In this document: piece after piece, positions 1-5,618 of the stretch | Layout: every line of letters begins with the position of its first letter | Position numbering within the stretch: the first letter of the stretch is position 1 | Assembly: GCA_015661135.1 (NCBI GenBank) | Contig: JACVXW010000069.1 | Span: 1-7,188, forward strand | Direction of reading: 5' to 3' | DNA: 7,188 nt | From: Chloroflexota bacterium | GTDB taxonomy: Bacteria; Chloroflexota; Limnocylindria; Limnocylindrales; CSP1-4 | The notes under the pieces: model-generated | Databases searched by the model: none | What the model was told of the DNA's origin: nothing | The model's input: only the letters and a program-made list of their open reading frames with translations | Program-made: the position numbers and the translations under genes

Positions 1-600
1 GACCGGCGTGAGCCATCCGGGCCGGGAACGCCGCGCCTCTTCCTGGCGATCCCGATCCCGGATGAGACCAGCGTCGTCGTGGGCGGCGTCATCGAGGCGG
101 CCCGGCGGACCCTCGGAGAGGACGGCCGCCGGATCCGCTGGGTCCAGCTCGAAGGCCTCCACGTCACGCTCCGATTCCTCGGGCCCACGCCGGTCGATCG
201 GATCACGGGCATCGCGACCGCGCTGGACCGGGCGGTCGAGGGCGAGGCGAGCTTCGAGGTTCGCATCGCCGGATCCGGGACCTTTCCCTCCCCGGACCGG
301 CCACGTGCCCTGTGGCTCGGCATCGCCGATGGCGCCGCATCGATCGGCCGGCTTGCCGCGGCGTTCGAGACGGCGGTCGCGGAAGCCGGTTGGGCAGTGG
401 AGCCGCGGGCATTCCGTCCCCACATGACAATCGCCCGAACGGACGGGGTGCAGACCGGCGAGGCGGCAGGCAAAGCGCTCTCGGCGGCCGCCGCCGGGCT
501 TGACGTCGGCTTCCGCGCCGATCGAGTCGTGCTGTACCGCAGCCACCTCGGGTCGGGCCCGGCGCGCTACGAGCGGCTCCACGAGGCCCTGCTGGCGTAG
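1..600 (+). CDS. thpR: RNA 2',3'-cyclic phosphodiesterase (2H family), 5' end outside window
   Basis: Hydrolyses 2',3'-cyclic phosphate ends of RNA (historically called 2'-5' RNA ligase); expected to be a soluble cytoplasmic enzyme. The frame is open from base 1 and contains no ATG, GTG or TTG before the GTG at 79. The bases ahead of that GTG encode RLFLAIPIPDE, the usual first beta strand of this family, so the real start lies just upstream of the window and the GTG at 79 is internal. Both 2H signatures are present: HVTL at 160-171 and HMTI at 421-432, 87 residues apart, close to the normal spacing. The 199 visible codons are about the full family length (near 180-190), so only a few residues are missing. 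The stop is TAG at 598-600. About 97 bp with a promoter-like element separates it from the next gene, so it probably ends a transcription unit that began upstream. Confidence 0.93.
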   Translation, partial: DRREPSGPGTPRLFLAIPIPDETSVVVGGVIEAARRTLGEDGRRIRWVQLEGLHVTLRFLGPTPVDRITGIATALDRAVEGEASFEVRIAGSGTFPSPDRPRALWLGIADGAASIGRLAAAFETAVAEAGWAVEPRAFRPHMTIARTDGVQTGEAAGKALSAAAAGLDVGFRADRVVLYRSHLGSGPARYERLHEALLA

Positions 601-641
601 GGGCGCGACGGCGCGACCGGCCAACGGCGCGGCCGCCTGGA

Positions 642-650
642 TGCTACGAT
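642..650 (+). promoter_or_regulatory. Probable extended -10 promoter for the Pro-rich protein gene
   Basis: TGCTACGAT matches an extended -10 (TGn followed by TACGAT at 645-650). It sits in the gap after thpR, about 48 bases before the proposed GTG start at 698. No good -35 box is seen at the expected distance, which extended -10 promoters tolerate. The ATG inside this element (641-643) is in frame with the downstream gene but would add an Arg-rich leader with no ribosome site, so I read the element as promoter rather than start. Inference from motif only. Confidence 0.45.
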
Positions 651-697
651 CGGTAGACCCGCCCCGTGCTCGGCGGCGACGAGGGAGCCCGCATCGA

Positions 698-1375
698 GTG
701 ACCGGAGCCCAGCGCCAACGGCTCGTGCTCGCCCTTGGGGCGTTGAACATCTCGCTCGCCGCGATAGCCTTCGGCGTCGCCGGTTCTCTCGACCCCTCCA
801 ACCAGATCGCAGCCGCGACGGCGACACCGGCCCTCTCCGCGCCGCCGGTCGCCGCGGCCTCCGCCCCGCCAAGCCCACGCCCCACGCTGACGCCGGGCGC
901 AGACGCAACCCCTTCGCCCGTACCGAGCATCACTCCGACGGACGCCCCGGTCTCGGGACCGGGCGGCGATCCGGGTCTGAAACCGAGCGCTCAGCCGCAA
1001 AGCACGCCTCGCCCCGCTCCGTCCATCGCCGCGGCCGCGCCGCGCCCGACCGTGCAACCTACGGCTGCGCCCGTGTCGAATCCGATTCCGCCGCCGAATC
1101 CGATTCCGCCGCCGAATCCGGACCCTGGTCCGGTTGAAGGCGGCAAGGCCCTCCCCCCATGCCCCGGCACGGTTGATGGAGCTCCCGGACACGAGAAGGT
1201 CGTAGGCGACAGTGGCCGGCCCTGCCGCGGCGGCGAGGGCAACGGCAACGAGGGCAACGGCGCAGCGGGCGACACTGGCGCGCCCGCCAAGGGGCCGTCG
1301 ACACCCAAGGTCCGCCACCGTCGCAGGCGGCCTGCGCGCCGGGCGGGTAGGATCGGAGCATCGAACCGACCGTAG
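698..1375 (+). CDS. Unrecognised membrane-anchored Pro/Ala-rich protein
   Basis: I do not recognise a family. The predicted 225-residue product starts with a short basic stretch (TGAQRQR), then a hydrophobic segment at about residues 9-29, typical of an uncleaved signal anchor or a signal peptide. Residues about 38-150 are rich in Pro, Ala, Ser and Thr, as in extracytoplasmic linkers or cell-wall-spanning stalks. They end in a tandem NPIPPP repeat (residues 128-145). A Gly/Asn-rich stretch follows, with two cysteines (about C155 and C176) that could pair outside the membrane, then an Arg-rich tail (RHRRRRPARR). The GTG at 698 is chosen because GAGGGA lies at 681-686, 11 bases upstream, and the membrane segment begins right after it. 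The frame stays open upstream into thpR, but that part is a shadow. Third codon positions are GC-rich, supporting coding. The C-terminal end is the least certain part, because a promoter-like motif for the next gene lies inside it. Confidence 0.55.
   Translation: MTGAQRQRLVLALGALNISLAAIAFGVAGSLDPSNQIAAATATPALSAPPVAAASAPPSPRPTLTPGADATPSPVPSITPTDAPVSGPGGDPGLKPSAQPQSTPRPAPSIAAAAPRPTVQPTAAPVSNPIPPPNPIPPPNPDPGPVEGGKALPPCPGTVDGAPGHEKVVGDSGRPCRGGEGNGNEGNGAAGDTGAPAKGPSTPKVRHRRRRPARRAGRIGASNRP
1079..1122 (+). repeat. Tandem 18-bp repeat coding NPIPPP
   Basis: The unit AATCCGATTCCGCCGCCG occurs exactly twice (1079-1096 and 1097-1114), followed by a partial third copy starting AATCCGGA at 1115. It is in frame with the Pro-rich gene and encodes NPIPPP-NPIPPP-NPDPGP. 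Exact nucleotide identity suggests recent slippage duplication, so copy number may vary between strains. Confidence 0.85.
1348..1353 (+). promoter_or_regulatory. Possible -10 element for the zinc-ribbon/tyrA operon
   Basis: TAGGAT, followed by CGG, lies 34 bases before the ATG at 1388 and inside the last codons of the preceding gene. It resembles the TACGATCGG after thpR and the TATACTCGG before the response regulator gene. No -35 box is evident. A start site near 1360 would leave a short leader without a clear Shine-Dalgarno. Weak, motif-only call. Confidence 0.3.
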
Positions 1376-1387
1376 CCCCGAACGCGC

Positions 1388-1669
1388 ATGCCTAGAATCG
1401 CCTGCCGCAGCTGCGGGCGCCAGTTGTACACGACCGTGTCCGCCGAGCAGTTGTTTGCCGACGAGCGGCGCTGTCCCCGATGCGGCGCCTCGCTCCACGA
1501 CGACCGTCGGGATGTGGACCGCCGCTTCGCGCAACGGCGTGAGAACCCGGACGACGATCCTGGCCCGCCGTCACCCGAGGAGCGGCGCGTCGACCAGCGC
1601 CGGCAAGGTCGCCGCCGCAAGGGCGATAGCGGCACGAGCCGCCGAGACGCGTCGGGCTGGCTCGAATGA
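1388..1669 (+). CDS. Small zinc-ribbon protein with Arg-rich tail
   Basis: A 93-residue product with two CxxC knuckles: CRSC (C6, C9) and CPRC (C29, C32). The 20-residue spacing is a standard four-cysteine zinc ribbon. The rest is highly charged and looks disordered. It carries repeated Arg pairs with acidic neighbours (DRRDVDRR, AQRREN, ERRVDQRRQGRRRKGD), which could bind nucleic acid or act as a protein-docking tail. The ATG at 1388 is chosen because the ribbon begins immediately after it; no convincing ribosome site is visible. The stop overlaps the tyrA start in ATGA (1666-1669), so the two genes are probably translationally coupled. The specific function is unknown, and nothing in the sequence ties it directly to tyrosine synthesis. 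The zinc-ribbon call is firm; any role is inference. Confidence 0.75.
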   Translation: MPRIACRSCGRQLYTTVSAEQLFADERRCPRCGASLHDDRRDVDRRFAQRRENPDDDPGPPSPEERRVDQRRQGRRRKGDSGTSRRDASGWLE

Positions 1670-2568
1670 TCGACGCGGCGCCGCGTCGGATCGCGTTCCT
1701 CGGATTCGGACTGATCGCCGGATCGATTGCGCGGGCACTCGCCGAGCCGTCAGGCGATCGGCTGGCGCTCGTGGCATGGAGCCCGTCGGGTGCCGGTCCT
1801 CGGGCCGCGCTCGCGGACCGCATCCTGGACGCGGCCGCGGCAGACCCGGCTGCCGCGATCGAGGGCGCTGACCTTGTCGTGATCGCAGCACCGCCCCTCG
1901 AGACGATCGACCTCATCGCGAGGCTCGGGGGACCGCTTCGCGGGGCGCTCGCCCCTGATGTCGTGGTGACGGACGTGGCGAGCACGAAGGCCGCAGTGCT
2001 CGCGGAGGCCGACGCGGTCGGTGTGCGGTTCGTGGGCGGCCACCCGATGGCCGGGCGCGAGGTAGTCGGCTACGCAGGATCCGTCGCCGACCTGTTCGTC
2101 GACCGGCCATGGGTCGTCGTTCCCGGGGCTGCGGCCGACGACGCCGCGATCCGTCGGGTGGAGTGGCTCGCTCGCTCCACCGGCGCGCGCCCGGTGTCGA
2201 TGGACGCGACCGTCCACGATGCCGCCGCCGCCGCCGTGAGTCACCTGCCGCTCGTCCTCGCGGTCGCCCTCGTGGAGGCGGTCGTGGGCGGAGACGCGGA
2301 GCGGCCGGGCTGGCCGGTCGCCGCAGGCCTGGCAGCTTCCGGCTGGCGCGACATGACACGCCTCGCGCGCGGCGACGCCCGCATGGGCGCCGGGATCGCA
2401 GCCACGAATGCGCCTGCCCTGCTCGCGGCCGTTGGCGAGGTTCGGGCGGCGCTCGACGCGTGGATCGCGGACCTGGAGCAAGCCGGGGGGCCGGATCCGG
2501 AGCGGCTCGAGGCCCGTCTGCGCCGGGCCCGCGAGCGCCTTGAGCGGGCACCGACCACTCGCTCGTGA
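1666..2568 (+). CDS. tyrA: Prephenate dehydrogenase (tyrosine biosynthesis)
   Basis: Oxidative decarboxylation of prephenate to 4-hydroxyphenylpyruvate with NAD(P)+, in the cytoplasm; an arogenate-using form cannot be excluded. The 300-residue product opens with a Rossmann nucleotide-binding motif GFGLIAGS (residues 13-20; the family usually has GG where this has AG). Next come VTDVASTK, then GGHPMAG with His126, the conserved histidine motif of the active site. The C-terminal helical domain carries HD (His184) and SHLP (His192), and the family signature GWRDMTRLA (226-234). There is no fused chorismate mutase and no clear C-terminal ACT domain, so this is the short monofunctional form; feedback inhibition through ACT is not expected. 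The start overlaps the zinc-ribbon stop by 4 bp, and its own stop overlaps the next GTG start (GTGA, 2565-2568), showing a tight operon. Confidence 0.95.
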   Translation: MIDAAPRRIAFLGFGLIAGSIARALAEPSGDRLALVAWSPSGAGPRAALADRILDAAAADPAAAIEGADLVVIAAPPLETIDLIARLGGPLRGALAPDVVVTDVASTKAAVLAEADAVGVRFVGGHPMAGREVVGYAGSVADLFVDRPWVVVPGAAADDAAIRRVEWLARSTGARPVSMDATVHDAAAAAVSHLPLVLAVALVEAVVGGDAERPGWPVAAGLAASGWRDMTRLARGDARMGAGIAATNAPALLAAVGEVRAALDAWIADLEQAGGPDPERLEARLRRARERLERAPTTRS

Positions 2569-3155
2569 CGGGCGCCGCCACCGCGATCGAGCACGTCCTG
2601 GTAATCCCGCGCGTTACGGTCATGGATGACCCGGGGTGGTACGGCATCGTCGACGACGGACTGGACGAGTTCGAGGAGGTCGTCCGCCGGCACGGCCGGT
2701 TCGTCCCTCGCCCCGTTGCCGAGACGGACCGGTCCACGAAGCAGGTGATCCCGTACCTGGTTCTCCGTCAAGGCGTGGATTACTTCCTCATGCGCCGGAC
2801 GCGCGCCGGCGGTGATGCACGCCTCCACGACCGCTGGTCGATCGGCGTGGGCGGCCACCTCAACCCCGGCGACACAGGCCTGCTCGGGGGCCTCCGGCGC
2901 GAGTGGACCGAGGAGCTTGTTGCCGACTTTGAGCCGGAATTCCGTCTCGTGGGACTCCTCAACGACGACACGACCGACGTCGGCTCGGTTCACATCGGTG
3001 CGGTCTACGTCGCCGACGCCGCCGGACGCCCGGTGGCGATCCGCGAAACGGACAAGCTGGAGGGTCGCTTCGCCGCACCGGCCGAGGTCGCGGCGGTGGC
3101 GGAACGGCTCGAGACCTGGAGCGCGCTCGTGTTCGGTTTCCTCCAGCGGGCGTAA
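2565..3155 (+). CDS. MutT/NUDIX-like predicted phosphoesterase (COG4112-type)
   Basis: A 196-residue protein with the features I associate with the poorly characterised MutT-type predicted phosphoesterases: an N-terminal HVLVIPR, a middle block with ETDRSTKQVIPYLVL (53-67), then ARLHDRWSIGVGGHLN (85-100) and REWTEE (112-117). The last supplies the metal-binding glutamates of a NUDIX box. The box is imperfect: Gly97 and Asp103 stand where Gly and Glu are expected, and there are eight rather than seven residues before the RE pair. Such enzymes cleave nucleoside diphosphates linked to another group; the substrate here is unknown. The GTG start at 2565 overlaps the tyrA stop in GTGA, and the VLVIPR motif follows closely, supporting this start. 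Nothing links it to tyrosine metabolism apart from co-transcription. Family call good; exact activity unknown. Confidence 0.82.
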   Translation: MTGAATAIEHVLVIPRVTVMDDPGWYGIVDDGLDEFEEVVRRHGRFVPRPVAETDRSTKQVIPYLVLRQGVDYFLMRRTRAGGDARLHDRWSIGVGGHLNPGDTGLLGGLRREWTEELVADFEPEFRLVGLLNDDTTDVGSVHIGAVYVADAAGRPVAIRETDKLEGRFAAPAEVAAVAERLETWSALVFGFLQRA

Positions 3156-3205
3156 CAGCCGAAGGTGGCTCCGTGTGGAAGGAGTACTGTGACGAGCGAG
3201 TTTCA

Positions 3206-4552
3206 ATGAACGATCGCGCTCGGCCGGGCCGCCTGATCCTCGCCCTCGGGGCGATGTTGCTGGCGTTGAGTGCAGCGGGATCCGCCGCAGCCGCGAGCGG
3301 CCACGTCGTCGTCCTCCGCGCTAGCGGCGTCGTCGACAGTGTCCTCGCGGCGTACATCGCCGAGGGCGTCGGGCGAGCCGAGCGGGACGGTGCCGCAGCC
3401 GTCGTCATCGGGCTGGACACGCCCGGCGGCAGCCTTGATGCGACCCAGGACATCGTCTCGACGCTGCTGGAGGCGACGATTCCCACGATCGTGTGGGTTT
3501 CGCCTGCCGGCGCGCGCGCGGCGAGTGCGGGCACCTTCATCACCCTCGCAGCCCATCTTGCCTACATGGCCCCGGGGACCAACATCGGTGCGGCTTCGCC
3601 GATTGATGCCTCGGGCGGCGACATCGAAGGGACACTCGGCGAGAAGGTCCTAAACGATGCCATCGCCAAGATGCGCGCCATCGCCCAGGAGCGCGGCCGG
3701 AACGAGGCCTGGGCCGTGGAGACCGTGACCAACGCGAAGTCGTCGCCCGCGTCGGAGGCCGTGGCGGTGGGGGCAGTGGACGGGCTCGCCGCATCGCTGG
3801 ACGAGGTGTTCGCCGCGGCCACGGGTCGTGAGCTGGTCATCGCCGGTCGGACGGTGCGGGTGGACCTGGTGGGGGCCGCCACCGAGGAGGCTGCGATGAA
3901 CCCGTTCCAGGGGTTCCTGCACCTCCTGTCCGACCCCAACATCGCGTTCCTCCTGTTCACGATCGGGTTCTACGGCCTGATCTTCGAGCTCCAGAATCCC
4001 AACTTCGTGACGGGGATCCTGGGCGCGTTCTCGATCATCCTGGCCCTCATCGGGTTCGGCAGCCTCCCGCTCAACGTGGCCGGCCTGCTCCTGCTGGGAC
4101 TCGGGGTCATCCTCCTGGCGCTCGAGACGACGGTCACGAGTCACGGCCTGCTGACCGTCGGGGGCGTGATCTGCTTTGCGCTGGGCGCGTCCGCCCTGTA
4201 CACGACGCCGGGTGACCCACTCGGGCCGATCGTCGCAGTCGCGCAGCCGCTCCTGTGGACCATGTCCCTGACGACGGCTGCGTTCGGCGCACTGATCGCG
4301 TGGGCCGCCCTTCGCTCGCGGTCAATGGTTGCGACGCCCGGCACCGCCGGTGCGCCGATCCTGGTCGGCAGCACCGGAGTGGTGCGCGGGCCGACCGATC
4401 CGCTCGGGTCAGTCTTTGCCGCAGGCGAGGAGTGGACCGCGAGAACCCGCGACGGATCACGGCTTGAGCGTGGAGCCGGCATTCGGGTCGTGGCGGTCGA
4501 GGGGCTCACGCTCGTCGTGGAGCCCGAAGCCTCATCATCGGAGTCGGCGTGA
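3206..4552 (+). CDS. nfeD: NfeD-family membrane-bound serine protease (ClpP class)
   Basis: Long-form NfeD, 448 residues from ATG 3206: a signal peptide (hydrophobic about 10-29, Ala-rich end AAAASG), an extracytoplasmic ClpP-like domain (about 33-225), four to five membrane helices (about 245-370), and a C-terminal OB-fold NfeD domain (about 385-440, ending EGLTLVVEPE). The catalytic serine is expected at S107 in RAASAGTF. K147, 40 residues later, matches the Ser-Lys dyad spacing of the archaeal protease PH1510. DTPGGSLD (71-78) and GTNIGAASP (124-132) are typical core motifs. The family cleaves the C-terminal region of its stomatin partner, and a slipin gene follows 40 bp downstream. Start choice: an in-frame GTG at 3173 would add 11 residues and place the strong GGAAGGAG (3177-3184) inside the gene. 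The ATG gives a normal signal peptide, but that ribosome site then lies 21 bases away. Confidence 0.93.
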   Translation: MNDRARPGRLILALGAMLLALSAAGSAAAASGHVVVLRASGVVDSVLAAYIAEGVGRAERDGAAAVVIGLDTPGGSLDATQDIVSTLLEATIPTIVWVSPAGARAASAGTFITLAAHLAYMAPGTNIGAASPIDASGGDIEGTLGEKVLNDAIAKMRAIAQERGRNEAWAVETVTNAKSSPASEAVAVGAVDGLAASLDEVFAAATGRELVIAGRTVRVDLVGAATEEAAMNPFQGFLHLLSDPNIAFLLFTIGFYGLIFELQNPNFVTGILGAFSIILALIGFGSLPLNVAGLLLLGLGVILLALETTVTSHGLLTVGGVICFALGASALYTTPGDPLGPIVAVAQPLLWTMSLTTAAFGALIAWAALRSRSMVATPGTAGAPILVGSTGVVRGPTDPLGSVFAAGEEWTARTRDGSRLERGAGIRVVAVEGLTLVVEPEASSSESA

Positions 4553-4581
4553 CCCGTCGAGCCATCCGGCAAGACATCGCC

Positions 4582-4587
4582 AGGAGG
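4582..4587 (+). promoter_or_regulatory. Ribosome binding site deciding the slipin start
   Basis: A perfect AGGAGG lies five bases before the ATG at 4593. The open frame extends far upstream inside the nfeD gene, so this site, together with the membrane helix starting right after the ATG, fixes the true start of the slipin. Confidence 0.85.
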
Positions 4588-4592
4588 TCGCC

Positions 4593-5492
4593 ATGGTGCT
4601 GGAACCAGTCCTGATCGGCATCGCCGCCTTTCTCGTCGTGCTGGCGCTTGTCGTCGTCTACCTCTCCGTCCGCGTGGTTCAGCAATACGAGAAGATGGTC
4701 GTATTCCGGCTGGGCAAGACGAGCGAGCTCATGGTCCGGGACCCGGGGCTGCGCTTCCTCATCCCGGTCATCGACCGCCCGGTCAAGGTCGATGTGCGCG
4801 AGCAGTTCATCGAGGTCCCCAGCCAGACCACGATCACGAGGGACAACGCGCCGATCAACGTCGACTTCCTGATCTACTGGCGAATCAGCGATCCGCTCAA
4901 GAGCGTGGTCAACGTCGTCAACTTCCCGGGCGCCCTGCAGGGCGTCGCGACGACCACGCTCCGGGCCGTGATCGGCGACATCCTCCTCGACGAGGTGCTG
5001 TCCAAGCGCGAGCAGATCAACGAGGTACTCCGGGTCAAGCTGGACGAGGTGACCGAGCGCTGGGGCGGCAAGGTCACGACCGTCGAGATCCGGGAAATCA
5101 CCCCGCCCCGCGACGTCCAGGACGCGATGAACCGGCAGCTTTCCGCGGAGCGGACGCGACGCGCCGTGATCACCGAGTCGGAAGGGTCGCGGCAGGCCGC
5201 GATCAACGTCGCCGAGGGTCAGAAGCAGGCCGAGATCCTCAAGGCCGAGGGAGACCGGCAGGCCGCCATCCTCCGGGCGCAGGGCTTCTCCGAGGCCCTG
5301 GAGCAGATCTTCTCAGCGGCCAAGGGCATTGACCAGAAGACGATGGCACTCCAGTACCTCGAGGCTCTCAAGGCCCTTGGTGCGAGCCCGTCCACCAAGT
5401 TCGTGATCCCGACCGAGTTCACCCGGCTGATTGAGCCGTTCACCGGGTATCTGGCCAGGGGCATGGGTAGCGCCGAAAGCGCCGGCGAGTAA
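4593..5492 (+). CDS. Slipin / SPFH (stomatin-like) membrane protein
   Basis: A 299-residue band-7 protein: an N-terminal membrane helix (about 5-26), an SPFH domain (about 27-190) with the stomatin-type blocks EKMVVFRLGK, DPGLRFLIPVID, VDVREQFIEVPSQ and ITRDNAPINVDFLIYWRI, then a coiled-coil with AEG-type repeats (AEGQKQAEILKAEGDRQAA; about 190-250), and a short C-terminal segment. Slipins oligomerise at the membrane and scaffold microdomains; when paired with NfeD they act in membrane protein quality control, and the archaeal counterpart PH1511 is a substrate of PH1510. The gene follows nfeD by 40 bp with its own strong ribosome site, so the two are almost certainly co-transcribed. The C-terminus reads TKFVIPTEFTRLIEPF, where the archaeal substrate has a more strongly hydrophobic cleavage motif. 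HflK/HflC or QmcA-type naming is possible, but the NfeD neighbour favours slipin. Confidence 0.93.
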   Translation: MVLEPVLIGIAAFLVVLALVVVYLSVRVVQQYEKMVVFRLGKTSELMVRDPGLRFLIPVIDRPVKVDVREQFIEVPSQTTITRDNAPINVDFLIYWRISDPLKSVVNVVNFPGALQGVATTTLRAVIGDILLDEVLSKREQINEVLRVKLDEVTERWGGKVTTVEIREITPPRDVQDAMNRQLSAERTRRAVITESEGSRQAAINVAEGQKQAEILKAEGDRQAAILRAQGFSEALEQIFSAAKGIDQKTMALQYLEALKALGASPSTKFVIPTEFTRLIEPFTGYLARGMGSAESAGE

Positions 5493-5539
5493 GGCGATCC
5501 AGGCGCTCACGCGAGTGATGGCAATACCAGCCGCCTCGG

Positions 5540-5545
5540 TATACT
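5540..5545 (+). promoter_or_regulatory. Probable -10 box of the receiver-CpaE gene
   Basis: TATACT, one base from the TATAAT consensus, lies in the 126-bp gap after the slipin gene and 73 bases before the ATG at 5619. It is followed by CGG, as at the two other promoter-like sites. No TTGACA-like -35 is apparent 16-18 bases upstream. A start site near 5552 would give a leader of about 67 bases that begins with a stable GC stem. Confidence 0.6.
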
Positions 5546-5553
5546 CGGGGCGC

Positions 5554-5571
5554 CCGCGGCCGGCGCCGCGG
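5554..5571 (+). other. GC-rich stem-loop in the leader (7-bp stem, 4-base loop)
   Basis: CCGCGGC (5554-5560) pairs perfectly with GCCGCGG (5565-5571) around the loop CGGC; GTTTCC-type sequence follows. It lies directly at the predicted transcript 5' end. It could protect the mRNA end or tune expression, or act as a weak terminator for the slipin transcript, though the T-run after it is only three bases. Confidence 0.5.
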
Positions 5572-5599
5572 TTTCCATTGGGTCCATCGCTCGCCCTCC

Positions 5600-5605
5600 G
5601 GGAGG
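5600..5605 (+). promoter_or_regulatory. Ribosome binding site of the receiver-CpaE gene, possibly masked
   Basis: GGGAGG is the only good Shine-Dalgarno before ATG 5619, but the 13-base spacing is long. It is immediately preceded by CCCTCC, so CCTC (5595-5598) can pair with GAGG (5602-5605) across a 3-base loop. That small hairpin is weak and its importance is uncertain. Confidence 0.5.
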
Positions 5606-5618
5606 CAGACCGTCAGGC

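Noticed and set aside
8..427. Frame beginning with GTG at 8, overlapping thpR
   Set aside because: Its product is Ser/Arg-rich without motifs, whereas the thpR frame holds both HxTx signatures. It is a shadow.
1079..1122. CRISPR or mobile-element repeat
   Set aside because: Two exact 18-bp units in tandem, in frame and without spacers: a coding microsatellite-like repeat.
644..1534. Long open frames on the - strand opposite the Pro-rich and zinc-ribbon genes
   Set aside because: They are Arg/Ala/Gly-rich low-complexity translations typical of antisense shadows in high-GC DNA, with no domain motifs; the + strand has a membrane anchor and a CxxC zinc ribbon.
1750..3206. Several long - strand open frames across tyrA and the NUDIX-like gene
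   Set aside because: GC-skewed shadows; they have no recognisable domain, and tyrA and the phosphoesterase motifs are clear on the + strand.
5554..5571. Stem-loop as a strong intrinsic terminator of the slipin operon
   Set aside because: The stem is followed by only three T residues, and it lies downstream of a good -10 box for the next gene; a leader structure is at least as likely.
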